Program-made: the position numbers and the translations under genes | The notes under the pieces: generated by a model | What the model was told of the DNA's origin: nothing | What the model saw: only the letters and a program-made list of their open reading frames with translations | Database searches by the model: none | NCBI GenBank assembly: GCA_027886175.1 | Contig: JAJNNQ010000006.1 | Location: 1,178,001 to 1,242,000, forward strand | Direction of reading: 5' to 3' | DNA length: 64,000 bases | Source of the DNA: Phylloscopus collybita | Taxonomy: Eukaryota > Chordata > Aves > Passeriformes > Phylloscopidae | Shown: positions 40,201 through 57,626 of the stretch, piece by piece | Layout of the letters: each line of letters starts with the position of its first letter | How positions within the stretch are numbered: the stretch's first letter is position 1

Positions 40201-40551
40201 ATATACTTTCATTAAGTCTTTTCTTAAGGTGGGGAGAATAACTTTAATGATGCTCAGGTCTTTTTCATCCAGTCTCTGTTTGATGGTGTACAAAGCAGCA
40301 GCTGTAGTCTGAGCACATACCACCTCCAGTCTTCTCCTCAGACGCTGAAAATCTCTCAGAGCTGCAAGCAAGAACTCTTGTTCACCTTTCCTTTCACTCC
40401 CCTGCCTCTGGCAACACATGACATAAACACACAGAGCATGGATGGCAGAGCATTTCTCAATAGCTTCCAGAGTGTTGTGTAGTAATCCTTGGATGTTGTT
40501 CTGCAAGTTGGCTGGGAGGCTGAACAGATCTATCAGTACTGCTTCCACCAT
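37262..40551 (-). CDS. LACC1: LACC1/FAMIN, purine nucleoside enzyme (laccase-domain protein)
   Basis: Five coding exons, all GT/AG: 40551-39984, 39428-39247, 38804-38639, 38087-37862 and 37436-37262 (TGA). Introns are 555, 442, 551 and 425 bp. They total 1317 nt, or 438 codons; the human protein is 430 aa. The ATG has a good Kozak context (A at -3, G at +4). The product is a multi-copper-oxidase-like fold protein that acts as adenosine deaminase, purine nucleoside phosphorylase and methylthioadenosine phosphorylase. It supports macrophage purine cycling, mitochondrial activity and bactericidal function. Residues 1-189 form the variable N-terminal region. The conserved domain starts at [12 protein letters not shown] in exon 2. 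The catalytic/metal-site residues His253 (DHAN), Cys287 (GADCIP) and His304 (AAHSGW) are all present, equivalent to human His250, Cys284 and His301. The family motif GPSVGPCC lies at 338-345. The protein ends QIGFISIKD. No frameshift or premature stop interrupts it. Confidence 0.97.
38356..38600 (+). mobile_element. possible solo-LTR fragment in LACC1 coding intron 3
   Basis: TGTCCTGGTTTGGGC at 38356-38370 resembles the 5' end of LTRs of endogenous retroviruses common in songbird genomes. The following sequence has no coding potential. No matching CA terminus or target-site duplication was found, so this is a weak call. The segment ends close to the exon 3 splice donor at 38638. Confidence 0.25.
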
Positions 40552-40579
40552 ATTCCAGTATATTTAAAGGTTTCTCCAA
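40552..40579 (-). other. LACC1: LACC1 5' UTR segment with splice acceptor
   Basis: On the minus strand the sequence immediately upstream of the ATG is preceded by a long pyrimidine-rich stretch ending TTGACAG (AG at 40581-40580). This fits a 28-nt untranslated piece at the start of the first coding exon, so at least one noncoding exon lies further upstream (higher coordinates), as in mammalian LACC1. Confidence 0.6.
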
Positions 40580-43500
40580 CTGTCAAGTAGTAACAAAACA
40601 TAGAAAGAGAGAAAGCAGAAAATACATACAAGTAGAAAAAACAAAAGTCAAGAACAGCACTGTTAGTTCCAACACAGAATCATATTAAGGCATTTAATTC
40701 AGTGATACTGTGTAGGGAAGGTACATAGCAGCTAATTACTGACCTAGGCTTTCCCAGCTGCATCAAAAGAAATTCCAACAAAAGAAAACTAGGAGAAATG
40801 GGAATAATTATGTATTTATTTAAGCATTTAGGTATTTCCCTACTGCCCCACCTACCTCAGGTCTTTCCCAGGTCAGGGATGATGAAAGGTTGGTATATAT
40901 TAGATTTATTGAATCAATTAACCCTCATTAGCCTAATGGATGTTCTTGACATGACTGATGGGCTGTCCTCCAGCTTCCATGATGCAAACAAATACAGAGG
41001 TGCCTTAGCTTCCTGGGACTGGAGGAGTTTCTGTAACCATTTCTTTGGAGGTGTTTAACATACTCATGGCTGAGGTGGAGCTCATGTCTGCTACCCCTCC
41101 TGCCAGTAGGGTGCTGAGCTGTGAGGGCAATGACATTTTTTCCCACAGGCCTTCACAAGACCTTTTGTACTTCTCCCTTTTGCATTTCCAAAAGTATTGA
41201 CTTGCTAATTTCTGACTTCTGTGTGACGGGACACGTGACCACAATAGTTCTTCTTTTCAGCATGCACAAGAACTCAGGAGAGGTTACTGAAACTTTACCT
41301 AGTGATGAAAAAAGTACTTAGAACTAAATTAAAGCAGTAGAATACTGTGCACAACTTCCTGCCTCAGCTTTTTCACTGCTAGCTGCACTCTGCTCTGAAA
41401 TCAAGGTGTGTTAAGCTGGATATGTGTTACATATCCTCTCAGAAGGGTCTTACTTTCTTTTCTCTCTCTCTCTCTCTGATAATCTTTCCATTTCCATTGC
41501 AGGCATCCAGAGGTCTGGAACAAAATGCTAGTTCCCTCTGCTTTGGGAACCTCGAAGACACCTACTTAGATTTCATGACTAAGCACTGTGCTTGATCTAG
41601 GAGAAATATATGCACCTTTACCAACAGTTGCAAGACCCCATAATAATTCAAAGTATTCTTTACAGCATCCTTTTTTTTTTCATAGCAATAAACTGTGCAT
41701 GAATATTAATTTACTTGTAGGAAAATTTGTATCTTTGCAGGAACAAAGAACCTGAGAATCTTTTAAGTCTTTGAAATCAATGCTCTGCTACCAGAGCTAA
41801 CCACACCAAATAATCCCTGGCACAATTTTCTTGCCCCAAGACCTCAGTCTCCTGTAACCACATGAATGTTGTGCCTTCACATCACTTCATTATCCTGCAA
41901 AAATACCACCTCTGTACGTGAGGCCTGTCATTATGGTAGATGTGATGTACTCCTTGGCCTTTTATGGTTGTCAGTGGATTTCCAGAGTTTCTCCACTGAA
42001 ATGAGAGGTCAAAGACCTTTGTGGTTTTAAAGGACAGCTTATTTAGAGAAGGTTTTACAGAAAACATTCTGTATTCTCTTCATTGTTCTTTCCCCCAGAC
42101 TGGAAGAAAAATAATCCTGACTGAAAATGATGTTTTCCTTTCTGCGAATTGAACACTTACAAAGACTAATTAGCGACTATCAAAACAGATGATCTGAAAG
42201 TATCAAAATGTAATAGCAGATAAAAGCAACTGCCAAGGAATTTATGATGCCTGATTTTGCTCATTGTATTATTTACACCCAGCTGATAATGGATTTTAGA
42301 AGAAAGATCTTGCTAAGAAAACAGTGCTGAAACAGACTCATGCCAACGACCATGACTTGGGAAATCAGAGTATTTCCTTTCCTGCCCTGACACTCTCTGT
42401 GGGAGGCCTGTTGGAGTGTGACACGATCCCAATCAAGGTACAGCTAATTGTCCCAGGAAAGATGGCACAACAGAGGGGTGTAGGACAAAACCAGATTATT
42501 GCTCCACTTCAGATATGTCAATAGTGGAAGGTAAATAGAGTTCATTGCTGTTCTTATACTTGCCCAGAAAAATAGCACCAAAGAAAGGGTGGAAGGAAAG
42601 TGTTTGATGAGGGAGAGGTAATTGCTTACATTGTTATTAAGTTGTGTATGCACTGCAAAAAGTCCACAGGTGCAATTATTGGGATGTATGCATAAGAACA
42701 ATGGGGCTGATTCATCCTCATATCCTTCCAGCTTTGCATCACAGAGTCCTAGTGAGTCCTAGTTGGAATAAATTTGCTTACAAGCACAGCAAAACTGATT
42801 CCTTTCCAAGTCACTCCAAAACCCCCCTTCTCAAAATACATGTTTGCCAAGCACAGTAACGTTTTAGCTTATGGGAGATATATTCATGATTATTTGGGTT
42901 TTAATTAACATGCTCTACAGTCCCAGTGTTCCCCTAAAGCCACATCCAAAAAAAAAGTACATTTATTAAGGAGTTGATAATTTTGGTACACAATTCAAGA
43001 CAAATACAGGCACAAACTTGAAGCCAAGGCTACCCATTAGCTACTTTCTCACTCCCTGAAACTGACAATACAAACATTTGGAGGTTACAAGATTTTCTTG
43101 CACAGATATCAAGAAAAGTAATCAAAGAAAATGATCAATAATGATATGAGAGGTGAAGAAGGTAACAAGAGCAAAAAGTAGAAAAGCAAAGTGAATATAG
43201 AAAAAGAACAATGAAGGAAATAAAACCAGGCTGCAGAGAAGAGACAACCCAGGGTAGAAAAGAGATGTAAAAATGCAATTTTCAAGACCCCCAGAAATCT
43301 AATTTTAAAAGTTCACTGTTGGCCAAGACAAGATTGCTGACAATTTCCTGCATCTTTGAATCCTGCTGGTCATCTTTTATTAGTAGAGAAACTGAGAGAA
43401 CAGACATAATTCTTTGAAAATTAAAGTGGTAGGAGATATTGAACATCTGCCAGAGACAGATGCCCTGAGAAAGAAAACAGGTCATTGAAGCAGCCCAAAT

Positions 43501-43734
43501 GAACAGAGATAATATGTAAATTTCACACATGTAAAATTTCAGCAAGAGTAAACACAAAAAAGAAAATCCCCAAACCAGGGGAAAAAAGAAATACATTTAA
43601 GCCTTTTAAACCGGATTAAAATAAAACATTCTTCCTCTTAACTTTTTAAGCAAGGTTGAAGAAACAGAAATCACCACAGACAATGAAAATACTGAAGCAC
43701 ACGTAGATTTTCATAAACACAGGAGTTTACTTAC
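40580..43734 (-). other. LACC1: probable LACC1 5' UTR intron, no other gene seen
   Basis: This would be the intron if the donor GTAAGT at 43734-43729 is joined to the acceptor at 40580. The interval holds AT-rich single-copy DNA and a short (TC)8 array at 41461-41477. Open frames here (for example 40928-41244) overlap on opposite strands and match nothing I recognise. Confidence 0.4.
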
Positions 43735-44120
43735 ACAGGTGGACAGTCCTATTAAATTCTGAAAGGTACCATCTGACAAAATACACAGACATTTCCAGCT
43801 TTATATATCTCACTTCTTTCAATCTCGGAGATGATTTGTACAAGCTGGAAATTCCTACGCCGTGTAAGGCTGCACTGGGAACCTGTATTTCTTCTTTTTG
43901 ACGGGACCCTGCTTTGCTGCTGGTGACACCGGAAAGAACACACTGTGCTGCGAGGCACCAGCACGATTTACAAGCGCCCGGGGAGCGGCGGAGGCGGAAG
44001 CGGCGTTAACCCCGCGGTGCTCACACCTTCGGCTGCGCCGGCTTGGCACAACCGCACACCAGCCCCGGAACGCACGGCGCGGACAAACAGGACAGCCCAG
44101 AAAGAAGTTAAACTTGTGCA
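43735..44120 (-). promoter_or_regulatory. LACC1: CpG-rich cluster, candidate LACC1 promoter and noncoding first exon
   Basis: CpG density peaks at 43960-44100 (for example GGAGCGGCGGAGGCGGAAGCG). About 225 nt further along the minus strand there is a full-consensus donor (TGT|GTAAGT, GT at 43734-43733) in the right orientation to splice to the LACC1 acceptor at 40580. A TATATAAAG word also sits at 43807-43799 on the minus strand. The transcription start is not determinable; this region or the island at 45.6-45.9 kb could serve LACC1. Confidence 0.5.
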
Positions 44121-44445
44121 GAGCGGAGCAGTTCCCTTTTCTGAGCTGTAGCTGCGGGTTCCACTGAAGACTTTGGCAGCCAGTGACGAAAAAGAATTAT
44201 CCTGGACCTAGAGAGAGAGGTTACACAATGTCAGCTTTTGGAGACACAGGCCTGAAATGAGGATGGAGATTTCTCCTTGCGGCAGTCGGGAATTTCACAC
44301 AGCTTAGCGAAAAAGTCTTAATCCTTTGCCAGGACAATGCAAAGGTTAAAAGGAAAGCAAGGAAATGAGGGCTTTATATCAGGCCTTGTGCAAGAATCAG
44401 ACGATAATAAATATATTTCCTCAGCTGTGTTAAAATCGTGGTCAT

Positions 44446-44515
44446 GACTGTTGAGTATGACAGTCATGTATGTCTGTCATGTATATGTCTGTATATATCT
44501 ATATACAGACATATA
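44446..44515. repeat. AT-rich foldbacks between the two CpG clusters
   Basis: Positions 44482-44497 are the exact reverse complement of 44500-44515 with a 2-nt loop (16-bp stem, core GTCTG/CAGAC). Just upstream an 8-bp pair (ATGACTGT…ACAGTCAT) lies at about 44445-44468. The region is rich in TATATA and GTCTGT words. It may be a short palindromic AT-rich microsatellite. Confidence 0.85.
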
Positions 44516-45179
44516 TATCTCTATCATATATAAAGTATATGAAAACGGAAGAGAGGGACAAGAAAAAAACAAAACAACACAGTACTTTTTAATGGACAGA
44601 AGAATTAATAAGGTCTGATTTCCCATGAATTGCTGTCTCCTGTTCCTCCTTTCCCTGCAACCACAGTAAACCTACATTTCCGCCAGGTCCAAAACAGACA
44701 TGGTGAGTGCTCTGCCATTTCCCCTCCTGCTATTCTGTTCAGCCTGTGCTGGACAGAGGGATGAGAGCTGAATCCTGGTCCCCTCTCCTGAAGGGAACTG
44801 ATGAGGTGGCCTTGTCCTTTCTCACCCAAACATCTCTTGTCCTGAAGTTTGCAGAAATTGGTCATCTCTGACACTTTGCACCCCACTGCCAAATGTGACT
44901 GAGCTAGGTCATTAAAAATCAACAGGAGAGCTACTTGGTGGAGAGAAACCAATGCAATCATTCTCTTTCCTTCAGCCAGGCTAAGGAAGTAAAACTAATT
45001 ACTGGTGTTATTTTTGGTGCAGAATGCTGAGAAGGAAAAGGTCAGAAAATATTCAGGGTACAAAACAATATTGAAAAATTACAAACTGATATCTCCTGAA
45101 TGAAATATTATACTCAGCTTGTGCCACTTCAGAAAAGGGATGAAATAAATAGGTCATATGCAGAAATGAAAAATTAGTT

Positions 45180-45330
45180 TATAAAATAGTTGTTACAGAT
45201 ATATATAAGTATTTTATATTTATTTATGTAAGTTGCTTAATATTATATATAATACATATAATTAAGTTGCTTAATATAACACATCATATTTATAATTTAA
45301 GTTAAATATGTTATAAAAGTATAAGAAATA
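45180..45330. repeat. AT-rich low-complexity segment
   Basis: Almost pure A/T sequence with a repeated word AAGTTGCTTAATAT (two copies about 40 bp apart). It borders the CpG island to its right and contains no gene. Confidence 0.7.
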
Positions 45331-45589
45331 CAAAATAGGTAAATTTAAAAATCGAATTATTAAAATAGTGCGATTTAGGGTTAAAATTCCCTAGAATTCC
45401 CTGGAGGAGTACAAGCGGACCAGAGGCAAGTCCGTGGTTACAGAGCAGGGCACGGCATAGGCCAGAGGAAACTGGGCCGAATCTCCTTCGTAGCCCGGTG
45501 GTGCTCGGGAAAACTTGATGTTCTCTGCACAACAAACGATGGCAGCGAGTGCCGTCCTATACAATAAATGGGGTAACTCGGTGAACTTG

Positions 45590-45930
45590 GGCGCGAAGGG
45601 CGCGGAGCAGGATGGCCTCAGGCGCGGCCGAGCGGGCGGCACCACCGCCACGGGTGGTGAAACAGCCACACGATGCCGAGGGGATCCCTCCCGCCGCGTT
45701 CCCTCCGGCTGCCGGCGGGATTAGCTCCTCTCCCAGTGGGATCATCCCCCACTCCCGGCTCCCCGTGGCCCTGGGCTTCCGCAGGCCCCGGGCGGGCGCT
45801 GCCCGGGCGGTGGCGGGGGGCGGCGGCCTGAGGGGCGGCCCGGAGCCCTGCAGGTGCCGTGTGGCGGCCGCGGCGTCGCGGCCATTGGGGGGAACCGCGA
45901 GGGCCCGGCCTCGGGCATTTAAGGTGTGCT
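45590..45930. promoter_or_regulatory. CCDC122: CpG island, candidate CCDC122 (possibly bidirectional) promoter
   Basis: Very GC-rich sequence with dense CpGs, including GGGCGG-type Sp1 words near 45790-45840 and GCGGCCATTGGGG at about 45879-45891, whose complement carries a CCAAT box. It lies 300-640 bp upstream of the CCDC122 initiation codon, and sequence to its right becomes exon-like before the AG at 46214. In mammals LACC1 and CCDC122 are also divergent neighbours. The open frames across the island on both strands are a by-product of its base composition. Confidence 0.65.
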
Positions 45931-46214
45931 TAGGGTACTTGTAAAAAGTTACGGCTGTGCTCACAAACTGAGGATCTGTTCTGCAGAGAAGCCGCAAGAA
46001 CGTGCCATTAGTTTGTTTTACGAGATTCTGCAAGGAAGTGTTCTAATTCTCGGTGATTAGTTTTGAGTAACCTGTTCTTGCTAATTAAAAGTGAACCAAA
46101 TTAAATGAATGTACCGGTCTGCGACCCCACGGGACGGCCCTCAATATTGTTTTGTCTGCGAGAACTAAATGGAAAGAAGATGATACAATTCACCTCTTTT
46201 TTTTATCCTTCCAG

Positions 46215-46233
46215 TTCTTCACTTCTGCCTGAA
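46215..46233 (+). other. CCDC122: CCDC122 5' UTR segment with splice acceptor
   Basis: A pyrimidine-rich run ending TCCTTCCAG (AG at 46213-46214) directly precedes 19 nt of leader and the ATG. An upstream noncoding exon from the CpG island is therefore likely. The in-frame upstream ATG at 46105 lies beyond this acceptor and is not taken as the start. Confidence 0.6.
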
Positions 46234-53029
<6,796 letters not shown>

Positions 53030-54390
53030 CAAACTTAACAAAGCTAGAATGTGCATAATCTTTTCCACACAGGGGAATTTTTTCTGGAAATGCTACAAAT
53101 CTTAAATAGCCTGATAACTGGGTTAGGCCTCAATGATTTCCTTCCTTTTAAAGTTTTTCTCTCTTCATTTTGTGGCCTAAACTAATAGCCACAATAATAA
53201 GTTAGCTGTTCAAGAATAACTTAGCTGTTCAGGAAGAAAGTTTCTGACACTTACAAAATTGACACAAAGTATGTGTCAGTTTTATCTAAAAAGTTATTTG
53301 AAAGTCAACCAAACAAGATTTGGAAAAGTCCTTTATATTTCATTTGGTCTCTGACGGTTGGGATATATGCTGCTCTTCCTACAGAGAAATTAATATTGGT
53401 ATATATTTGCACTCCTGAGAGACCAAAGTTCTTTTATCTTTTATCCACATCCCTTTTTATTGCAACTTGCTAAGGAACTCGGAAAGCTTTGATGGCCTGT
53501 ATTTTGCTCTGTGGGAAACTCATATTGAAAATGTTACAGTCTGCCAGGATGTTCTGGCATGGGGGACAAAGGGACCAAAGCCTGTCCAGCTGTAAAAGGC
53601 TTTGGAACAAGTACACTCAGAACTGGACTTCAAATAATCTGACTTCAACTGGTCTAATAGATGTCAGCAAAGAGCAGTGAGTTGGTACCACATCTGGACA
53701 GCTTTGAAAATGGAACAGCTCACCCTCAAGAAACAGAAATGCTTTATAGATTACTGATGATAGAGGAATTTATTGTCTAGAGGATTTTAACTAATATCAG
53801 CCATCTAACATCTAAGTGCTTAATGATCTAAGACGACTGAACATAAATGACAACATCTTAAAAATTCTTGTCAAAATAGTAGTGAACAGTAGCCATTTTC
53901 CTGTACTTTCTCTTTATATTGCTTGGCATTTGAAGAATTTACAGTACTTTCCCTACTCTTACACTTAAGGCAGTAGTTCTGCTTGGACATAAGTTATAAT
54001 GTTTATATGTTCTATGAAAGTGGCTTTTTCATTTAGGGTGTTGTCTTGAATAATTTAGATTTACCTTTGCTCATGAATATAAAATGAAGACTTGACTATT
54101 TACTGTGAAAAATGTTAAACTGTTTATATATTGTTATCTTATGAAAGCAAAGCTTAAAATGTAGTACTATTATTACCTTCATATATTCATGCATATTTGC
54201 ATTTCCCTTAATATGTTACTTCCCTTAATATAAAGTTATTTTAAGCAATATCCTGATTCAATAAGGCTCTCTCTCAACATTGTTAGTCTCTCAAGGCTTT
54301 TTTGCTCAGTGTTTTTCCTTTTGCTATAATATGAACCAGGCTGCTTTCATTAAAGTAATAAAGTAGAAATAAAAACCTCAATATCCTATG
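53030..54390 (+). other. CCDC122: CCDC122 probable 3' UTR
   Basis: AT-rich sequence follows the TAA at 53027-53029. The first good polyadenylation signal cluster is ATTAAAGTAATAAAG…AATAAA at about 54351-54373. A second isolated AATAAA occurs at 55550-55555. The chosen end is inferred, not shown. Confidence 0.5.
54368..54373 (+). terminator. CCDC122: candidate CCDC122 polyadenylation signal
   Basis: Canonical AATAAA, with ATTAAA and AATAAA-like words within the preceding 20 nt, about 1.34 kb after the stop codon. Confidence 0.45.
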
Positions 54391-55321
54391 CTATAGTAAC
54401 AGTATATCCTGAATATTGAGTCTTAGTGAGTATTGAGCACAAAACTATAACACTACAATTGTTTATCCCTACAGAGAGCAAAATATCATCCATTTTAGGC
54501 AAGTGTGTCTTCTAGAAAGGGTCCAGATCTATGAAGTTGGAGAATTTACTGTGTTTTTGTTAATTTCAGTGATTAATTGCTCTTCTTTTATTTTGCATGA
54601 TTCCTAGTTTCACTTCATTCACCCATGAAGTGAAATGAGTGTGCTTTATATCAAGGACAATGATATAAGTAAAAATACTGATGTGCTGTCTTCTTGATGG
54701 GTTAAGTAGTTCAGGCCTCCTAAAGCTATTGATTGTCAGAAGTGACCAACAGCTTTGGCTTAATCTATTCCCCCCAAAGTGGTACAACATCCATCATTTT
54801 CAGGTTTTAAGATGATGTACCCTTAACTATGCCTTTTACTACTGATATTATCTTGTTTTTATTTTAGTTCCTCATTATTTCTGATCCAGAACAATTAATG
54901 CATCAAAATATGTTTTGTATCTTACTTCAACTAAGTTCTCTTTGTCATCTGTTATTAATGGCATCTAATATCATGGTTTAGCCTTGTATTTATTACCAGT
55001 TGAAAACAACTATAGCTAACAATCCATACCTTCTAAGGTAATAACAATATCACACCTTTGTTTTCCTTTCTGACCAATGAAGATGTTCATTATTACTTCC
55101 CTGGGAATTAGGGCGGTTTCTGCATATCAACACAAGTACAAAGTGACTCACTCATCTCAAATAAATGCCTTGGACTTACATCTTCCCGATCCTTTTCATA
55201 AATCTCAGCAACTTCCCTTATCTTAAATTACTTCCTTGGTTCTTTGTACATGTTTTGAAATCATTTAATATAAAAGGGGTGCATACAAGGGCTGTGTATA
55301 GTAGTCCCTTTACTGCTACAC

Positions 55322-55359
55322 TGTTTGTATAGAAGGAAATGTTCCCTTCTATACAAACA
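55322..55359. repeat. perfect foldback, 15-bp stem
   Basis: TGTTTGTATAGAAGG (55322-55336) is the exact reverse complement of CCTTCTATACAAACA (55345-55359), with an 8-nt loop. No flanking duplication or element body is apparent. Confidence 0.9.
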
Positions 55360-57030
55360 CTTCCTATCATCCAAGGTCTAAGTTGACTTATACTCCTTCT
55401 TGCTCTTTGCAAGAGCCCATGTTTTTGCCTACTGGGACCCTTGACCCCTTCATGGGATCTCACCTACCAAAGGTGTATTTCTCCTTTTTCTTCAGTGTAA
55501 AACTTGCTTTTACAGTATACATACTTGAACTGTAGCTCCATTTTATGACAATAAAGCCGAGAAGCTGAGATGTACTTTAATTTCCAAAGCTCACTCCATT
55601 CATATGGGGACACAGCTAAACCATGCAACAGCTCCTTTCTGGCCTGTACAGGGGACTTTTGTGGTAAAACCAGGATGTGAATTGGAAGGAATCACAAATG
55701 GCCAAGGATCTTTTTGATACAGAATTCAGCTGTTACCAGGGAATTCCCAGGAGTTACCAGAGTATTTGAGAGACAACTTAGTCCATTTAAATATGCATAT
55801 TGAAAAATCAAGTTTTATTACATGCATACACTGATTGTTGTTGACATCCCACGTCACTGTCCTAGTTAAATGCCACGATTGTAATCTCTCATCCCACATA
55901 AACACATCATTTGTGTGTTTAACTCAACTGCCTTAAAACGTGAGTTGGTTAATTTTTAATCTTAGAAGCTTTGTCCTCAGTTGCTACCAGACTTCTACTT
56001 TAGCCACTGACTACACCTGAAATCTGTATTCAGTGCTAAATAGCACATTATAGAGGATCAAACACATTTTGCATACTTGCATTGAAGAGAAGTTTTTATA
56101 GCAAAGTACTTACATACTTTCCCAGGTGCAGCATCTCAAATTTAACGTTCAGTGTTCAACAGAAAATAAATATAAGGAAGGTATAAACATTTTACTAGGC
56201 AATCATAGTTAATTTGGAGAAAGCCTCATCTGGAGAAAAAAAGTCAGCTGAAACAAGGAGATAATAAATTACTGCCTTCTCTAAACTCTCAGCATTCTGA
56301 ACAACAAACAGAAAAAGAGAAATTATGTAGCGTTTTATAACGATGTCTAGTTTCAACAAATCCTGGCAACCTGCTGAGGCATTATTTTTCTTGGTACAAC
56401 ATTGAACAGTAGCAATTTGATTTCAGGGCATTTTTCCCCCCTTAGCGAGCAAGCACAGACAATAGGAGAACGGTTTATTATTTTTGGGAAATAGCTTAGT
56501 GAATGAACTTTGTATTCTTATTACATGAAGCTCTCCCAGCTCCTGTTGGAGAACTGTGCTGCCAAACCCATATCAGTCAATTCTGAGGATGGGTATGGGG
56601 CTAAGGGAAGAATTTGTGGCTTCAGTGCTCTTCAGAGAATAGCAAGAGGAGTGACTGCCCACTCTGAACAGCGAAACAGCAGTGACCAGTGGGCATGTAA
56701 ATAACTGTGGGAAAACTTACCAACCAAGGACTCCTACCTGCCACCTAGGAAAACTTAAAAGCACAGGAAACTGGATTTATTCCAACAATATAGTGTCAAT
56801 GAGTTGGAGAATACTGGGGGAATTCCACACTTGACAGGGAAAATATACATCTGTTGAATCACTCATGACATGCAGCAAATGTACTGCTGTATGATAAAGG
56901 GAGGTATTTCCCCATGCTGTAAGCTGATGCTCCACAGGAAATCCTTTCATGTGACTCAACAACCTCAGGTGCTGGAAGCAGAGGAAATGTGTCAGGAAAA
57001 GTCACTGCCCTCATCAAGGCTGCATCAGAT

Positions 57031-57081
57031 AAACAACAGAACAACAAAACAACAGAACAACACAACAACAGAAAAACAGAG
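57031..57081. repeat. (AAC)n-like A/C-rich simple repeat
   Basis: Imperfect AACAAC/AACAGA repeats over about 50 nt. It makes one strand appear to encode Gln/Asn/Thr runs and the other strand Cys/Val/Leu runs; neither is taken as a gene. Confidence 0.8.
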
Positions 57082-57434
57082 AAGGGAAGGAGGGTTGGGG
57101 ATAGACACCAGTGCTGTGCTGCTTTGCCTCTAACAGTTTTCTTTGTCCCTCAGGAGAGTCACTTGCAGAGCTGTGTGCATGAGTGTGACAGTAGGTATTG
57201 CACGATAATCTATCATAGTTCTTACCCAATGCTTCAGAGAAAAGGAATCATGACCACATCATGCACTGATGCTACATCCTGCTGCTGAGGGTGGGGAAAA
57301 AGCCAAATTTCAGAACTCTAAGCAGATTTTCTGAAATGCATTAATATATTACCAAAATAATTATTAGATCTTTTGTTAAAATGCAGCTGTAGCATGTAAG
57401 TCTGAGTCATATGGAGGCAGTGACTTTTTGAGGA

Positions 57435-57626
57435 GCAGCCTTAAAAGTATGGTGAGGCACTTGCACAGGTTGCCCATAGGGACGGTGGATGCCCCATCCC
57501 TGAAATCTTTGAAGGTCAGGTTGGACTGGGCTTAGAGCAACCTGATCTAGTTGAAGATGTCCCTGCTCATTCCAGGGATGATGGCCTTTAAAAATCCCTT
57601 CTAAGCCAAACCATTCTATGATTCTG
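57435..57626 (+). mobile_element. CR1 LINE 3' end
   Basis: Retains GGATGCCCCATCCCTGAAAT, GGTCAGGTTGGACTGGGCTT, AGCAACCTGATCTAGTTGAA, GATGTCCCTGCTCATT and the terminus AACCATTCTATGATTCT, all in the order of the bird CR1 3' UTR. Internal matches are nearly complete, so this is one of the younger copies in the window. Confidence 0.9.

Larger units (their letters stand above)
54391..57430. other. intergenic DNA downstream of CCDC122
   Basis: AT-rich sequence with no recognised exon. It includes the foldback at 55322-55359 and the A/C-rich simple repeat at 57031-57081. ENOX1, the next gene on this side at human 13q14, was not detected here as coding sequence. Confidence 0.5.

Noticed and set aside
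45557..46033. 158-codon minus-strand and 110-codon plus-strand frames across the CpG island
   Set aside because: GC-rich island sequence has few stop codons; the frames overlap on opposite strands and sit in the promoter/5' UTR zone of CCDC122.
46105..46233. Upstream in-frame ATG that would extend CCDC122 by 43 residues
   Set aside because: A strong splice acceptor (AG at 46213-46214) separates it from the conserved start, and the added residues do not resemble the family N-terminus.
56859..57133. Cys/Val/Leu-rich and Gln/Asn-rich frames
   Set aside because: They are translations of the imperfect AAC repeat at 57031-57081.
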